This document shows, piece by piece, positions 13,578 to 15,986 of a DNA stretch of 15,986 bases (positions are counted from its first letter, which is position 1; every line of letters starts with the position of its first letter). Both the position numbers and the translations under genes were made by a program. This DNA is from Treponema sp. (lineage in GTDB: Bacteria > Spirochaetota > Spirochaetia > Treponematales > Breznakiellaceae). The notes beneath the pieces are model-generated. The model worked only from the letters and a program-made list of their open reading frames with translations, ran no database searches and was not told where the DNA came from. Where the stretch lies: NCBI GenBank assembly GCA_031254795.1, contig JAIRTS010000205.1:1-15986 (forward strand). Reading direction: 5' to 3'.

Positions 13578-15707
13578 ATGAATTGGATTAAAAAAGATAT
13601 TCCGCAGGAGCTTGTCCGCGAAATCGCCGCGAAGTACAACTGCGACCCGCTTGTCGCGTCCATTCTTGTACGCCGGGGGCTTGTCAACGGAGAAGACATA
13701 CGCTACTTTCTGGAAGACGATTTGCGGTACCTCCACAATGCGTTTGAGTTGCCGAATATAGAAGACGCCGTTGACCGGATACTCGCGGCGAAAGAGGAAG
13801 GCGAGAAAATACTGATCTTCGGCGACCGCGATGTCGACGGCATAACCAGCACGGCCATGATGGCTGGCGGACTTCAGAAACTTGGCATGGATGTAACGTG
13901 GCGGCTTCCCGTCGGCGACGAACCCTATGGACTGTCGACGCGGGCGGTTGAGGAGTTCGCGTCCAATGCCGGGACGCTTGTCATCACGGTTGACTGCGGC
14001 ATTTCAAACATAGCGGAAGTCGCGCGGGCCAAGGAACTCGGCGTTGACGTCATCATAACGGATCACCACAATCCACAGGACGAGCTTCCTGACGCCATCG
14101 CCATTGTAAACCCGAAACTCAAAGATTCGCGCTATCCGTTTCGGGATTTGGCGGGTTGCGGAGTCGCCTACAAGCTCATCTCGGCGTTGCGCTTTGCGCT
14201 CAAAAGCGATCTGTACGGGCAGCCAGTCTGCCTCTTCAACACTCGTCCGGTGAATGGCGCCTACATCATTGAGACCGCGAAACTGCGCAACATGGCGGTC
14301 GTCGACCGCATCACCGAAACTGTGGTGCCGGGCATGATCGACATCACCCGGACCCGCCTTCCCGCTTTTCTTGAGGGGCAGCAGATTTTCGTATGGGACG
14401 AGCGTCAGCAGAAACTCACGCTGTCAAAGATTTTCGGCAAGGGCGTTGACGTGCAGATGTTCGACATAGCGCGTGAAATCGAAAAGGAAATCCCCCAAAC
14501 AGCCGGGAAAAGCCTCCTGCGCCTCAAAGAAATGTCAAGTTTCATCCGCTATTCAAGCAAAGACTGCGACGAGCTTGACGTGTTCATCAACCTCTTCACC
14601 TCGTTTATTCAAAAGCGGGAAAACCACTTTACCGAAGAAGATATGGCGGATTTGCAACTCGCCTGCCTTGGAACTGTCGCGGACATCATGCCGCTTGTCA
14701 ATGAAAATCGCGTCATCGTGAGAGCGGGTCTTACGGACATGCAGAAGAATCCCCGTAGCGGACTTTCCGATCTGCTTATCAAGCTCGATCTGGCCGCGCG
14801 GCGCATTACCGCGCGCGCCCTTTCATGGACGCTGTGTCCCGCAGTCAATGCGGCGGGACGCATGGGCAGTCCGGAAAAAGCGGCGCGGCTGTTGCTTGAG
14901 CAGGATGGCGGCGCGCGGCTTTCGCTTGCCGGCGAACTCTACGATATGAATGAGGAGCGCAAACGGCTCGGATCAGAAACGTGGACGTTTGTGGAGCCTC
15001 TGGCGGCAAGCAGCCTCGCCGAATTCAACAACACCTTCGCGGTGGCGTATGGAAAAGAAATTTTCCGGGGCGTCACCGGCATCATGGCGAACCGCATGAT
15101 CAACTTTTTCAAGACACCTGCGCTCGCCGCGTCTTTTGGCGAATACACGGTGACCGGATCGCTGCGATCCGCGCGAGGATACGACCTCACCCCAATTCTG
15201 GATCAATGCGCCGATTTATTCATTGACAAGGGCGGACACGACTACGCGGCGGGATTCAGCATGGAAAAACGGCATTGGGAGACGTTTCTGGAACGCCTCA
15301 AGACAATATCCCAGACAATTGATTTTTCGGAAGAGGAGGAAACGAGCGAGGATATTATCGTTGACGCGGAGTTGCCGCTTTCCTACCTCAATCCCGATAT
15401 TTTCAAGGTGATCGACCGTTTGGAGCCGTTTGGCGCGGGAAACGAGCCGATCACGTTTATGGCGAAGAAGATGAGGGCGCAGGAAATTCAATTCATGGGC
15501 AAGAATGGGGCGAATCACGTCAAAATAACGCTTGATACGGGCAAATACAAGTGGCCTGCGGTTTACTGGAACGCGGCGGAAAAGGTGAAAAAGGATTTTG
15601 ACGTGAACAACGTGGTTGACGTGGTGTTCCGCCTCAACCGGAATTGGTATAATGGAACGGAAACGCCGCAGATGATCGCGCTTGATGTGAAACGGAGCGA
15701 AGAATAG
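13578..15707 (+). CDS. recJ: Single-stranded-DNA-specific exonuclease RecJ
   Basis: A 709-residue RecJ, the 5'-3' exonuclease acting on single-stranded DNA in recombination and mismatch or base-excision repair. The DHH phosphoesterase core shows GDRDVDGIT (82-90), TVDCG with D139, TDHH (161-164) and AGCGVAYKL (192-200). The second half has GTVADIMPL (365-373), NAAGRMG (424-430), GGHDYAAGF (552-560) and FGAGNEP (618-624), with an OB-like C-terminus. Between about 206 and 350 there is an extra region, making it about 130 residues longer than E. coli RecJ (577). That region looks like a degenerate DnaQ-type exonuclease fold. ATG 13578 is chosen because RecJ-like sequence starts there; the TTG at 13527 lies in a repeat. 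It is preceded by IS debris and probably transcribed alone. Confidence 0.96.
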   Translation: MNWIKKDIPQELVREIAAKYNCDPLVASILVRRGLVNGEDIRYFLEDDLRYLHNAFELPNIEDAVDRILAAKEEGEKILIFGDRDVDGITSTAMMAGGLQKLGMDVTWRLPVGDEPYGLSTRAVEEFASNAGTLVITVDCGISNIAEVARAKELGVDVIITDHHNPQDELPDAIAIVNPKLKDSRYPFRDLAGCGVAYKLISALRFALKSDLYGQPVCLFNTRPVNGAYIIETAKLRNMAVVDRITETVVPGMIDITRTRLPAFLEGQQIFVWDERQQKLTLSKIFGKGVDVQMFDIAREIEKEIPQTAGKSLLRLKEMSSFIRYSSKDCDELDVFINLFTSFIQKRENHFTEEDMADLQLACLGTVADIMPLVNENRVIVRAGLTDMQKNPRSGLSDLLIKLDLAARRITARALSWTLCPAVNAAGRMGSPEKAARLLLEQDGGARLSLAGELYDMNEERKRLGSETWTFVEPLAASSLAEFNNTFAVAYGKEIFRGVTGIMANRMINFFKTPALAASFGEYTVTGSLRSARGYDLTPILDQCADLFIDKGGHDYAAGFSMEKRHWETFLERLKTISQTIDFSEEEETSEDIIVDAELPLSYLNPDIFKVIDRLEPFGAGNEPITFMAKKMRAQEIQFMGKNGANHVKITLDTGKYKWPAVYWNAAEKVKKDFDVNNVVDVVFRLNRNWYNGTETPQMIALDVKRSEE

Positions 15708-15986
15708 CGCGTCAATTGGGCGAGCCGGTGAGCGTCGCCATTGCGGGAGCGGGCGAAGCGAACCTTATTCTTACGCGGCGGTTCCCATGGTCAGGCTTTA
15801 TGGAACGCCTTCCGTGTTTGTACGCCGCGTTTACGCGCATACTGCGTGTACCGCATACCCCATTTTTACTGAATAGTCCACAGATTATGCTGATTGCGCT
15901 GATTATTCTTTTTTTGTTCCAATCCGTGCAATCTGTGGACAATCTACGGCGCTTCGACAGGCTCAGCGCCCGGAGCGCCTCAGCCC
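15708..15986. other. Intergenic DNA after recJ with an 11-bp inverted repeat
   Basis: No gene supported. GTCCACAGATT (15876-15886) has its exact reverse complement at 15930-15940, 43 nt apart, enclosing an AT-rich stretch with a run of T at about 15909-15915. Such CTGTGGA-type sequences resemble dispersed intergenic repeats in other genomes. No clear recJ terminator hairpin was seen. Confidence 0.5.

Noticed and set aside
15712..15942. 76-codon minus-strand frame after recJ
   Set aside because: Formed from the inverted-repeat region; sequence resembles translated intergenic repeats rather than a protein.

Overview
The window looks like chromosomal DNA from a Treponema-type spirochaete, possibly of the termite-gut kind, with roughly balanced to slightly high GC. 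The best markers are a 1043-residue single-TM/TPR protein that fits the spirochaetal periplasmic flagellar collar protein FlcA, a RecJ about 130 residues longer than the E. coli enzyme, a PilZ protein and a lipoprotein with a treponeme-like signal. The organism call is inference; no rRNA or other phylogenetic marker is present.

Layout. 1-2095 (minus): two permeases of an Opp/Dpp/Yej-type peptide importer, tightly coupled, the second cut by the window edge. 2096-3065: a repeat-rich intergenic stretch ending in a consensus promoter, a short histidine-rich ORF with a run of 15 C, and an attenuator-like hairpin. 3066-4640 (plus): a lipoprotein with two Ig-like repeats, whose signal peptide contains two adjacent perfect inverted repeats. 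4818-6154 (plus): a PilZ domain gene coupled by TAATG to an RlmM-like rRNA 2'-O-methyltransferase. 6132-8444 (minus): an exported protein with two CBM48-like domains, coupled by TGAGTG to an aldehyde dehydrogenase. 8586-11717 (plus): the FlcA-like gene, with a 72-bp tandem repeat in its N-terminal half. 11979-12269 (minus): a short ribosome hibernation factor. 12547-13336: a decayed IS3-family element. 13578-15707 (plus): recJ. 15708-15986: intergenic DNA with an 11-bp inverted repeat.

The themes are envelope and motility (permeases, lipoprotein, PilZ, collar protein), translation (RlmM-like enzyme, HPF) and DNA repair (RecJ). The most interesting signals are: (1) a C15 tract where loss of one C would open a reading frame running through the attenuator and ending in an ATGA overlap with the lipoprotein start; (2) a degenerate DnaQ-like domain apparently inserted in RecJ; (3) small palindromes with TTTAG or CTTCAG cores and changing arms, one of which seems to have interrupted the transposase gene; (4) three predicted promoters whose -10 boxes lie 6-7 nt from an ATG without Shine-Dalgarno sequence, suggesting leaderless transcripts. 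No CRISPR array, tRNA or rRNA was seen, and no complete novel defence system is evident.
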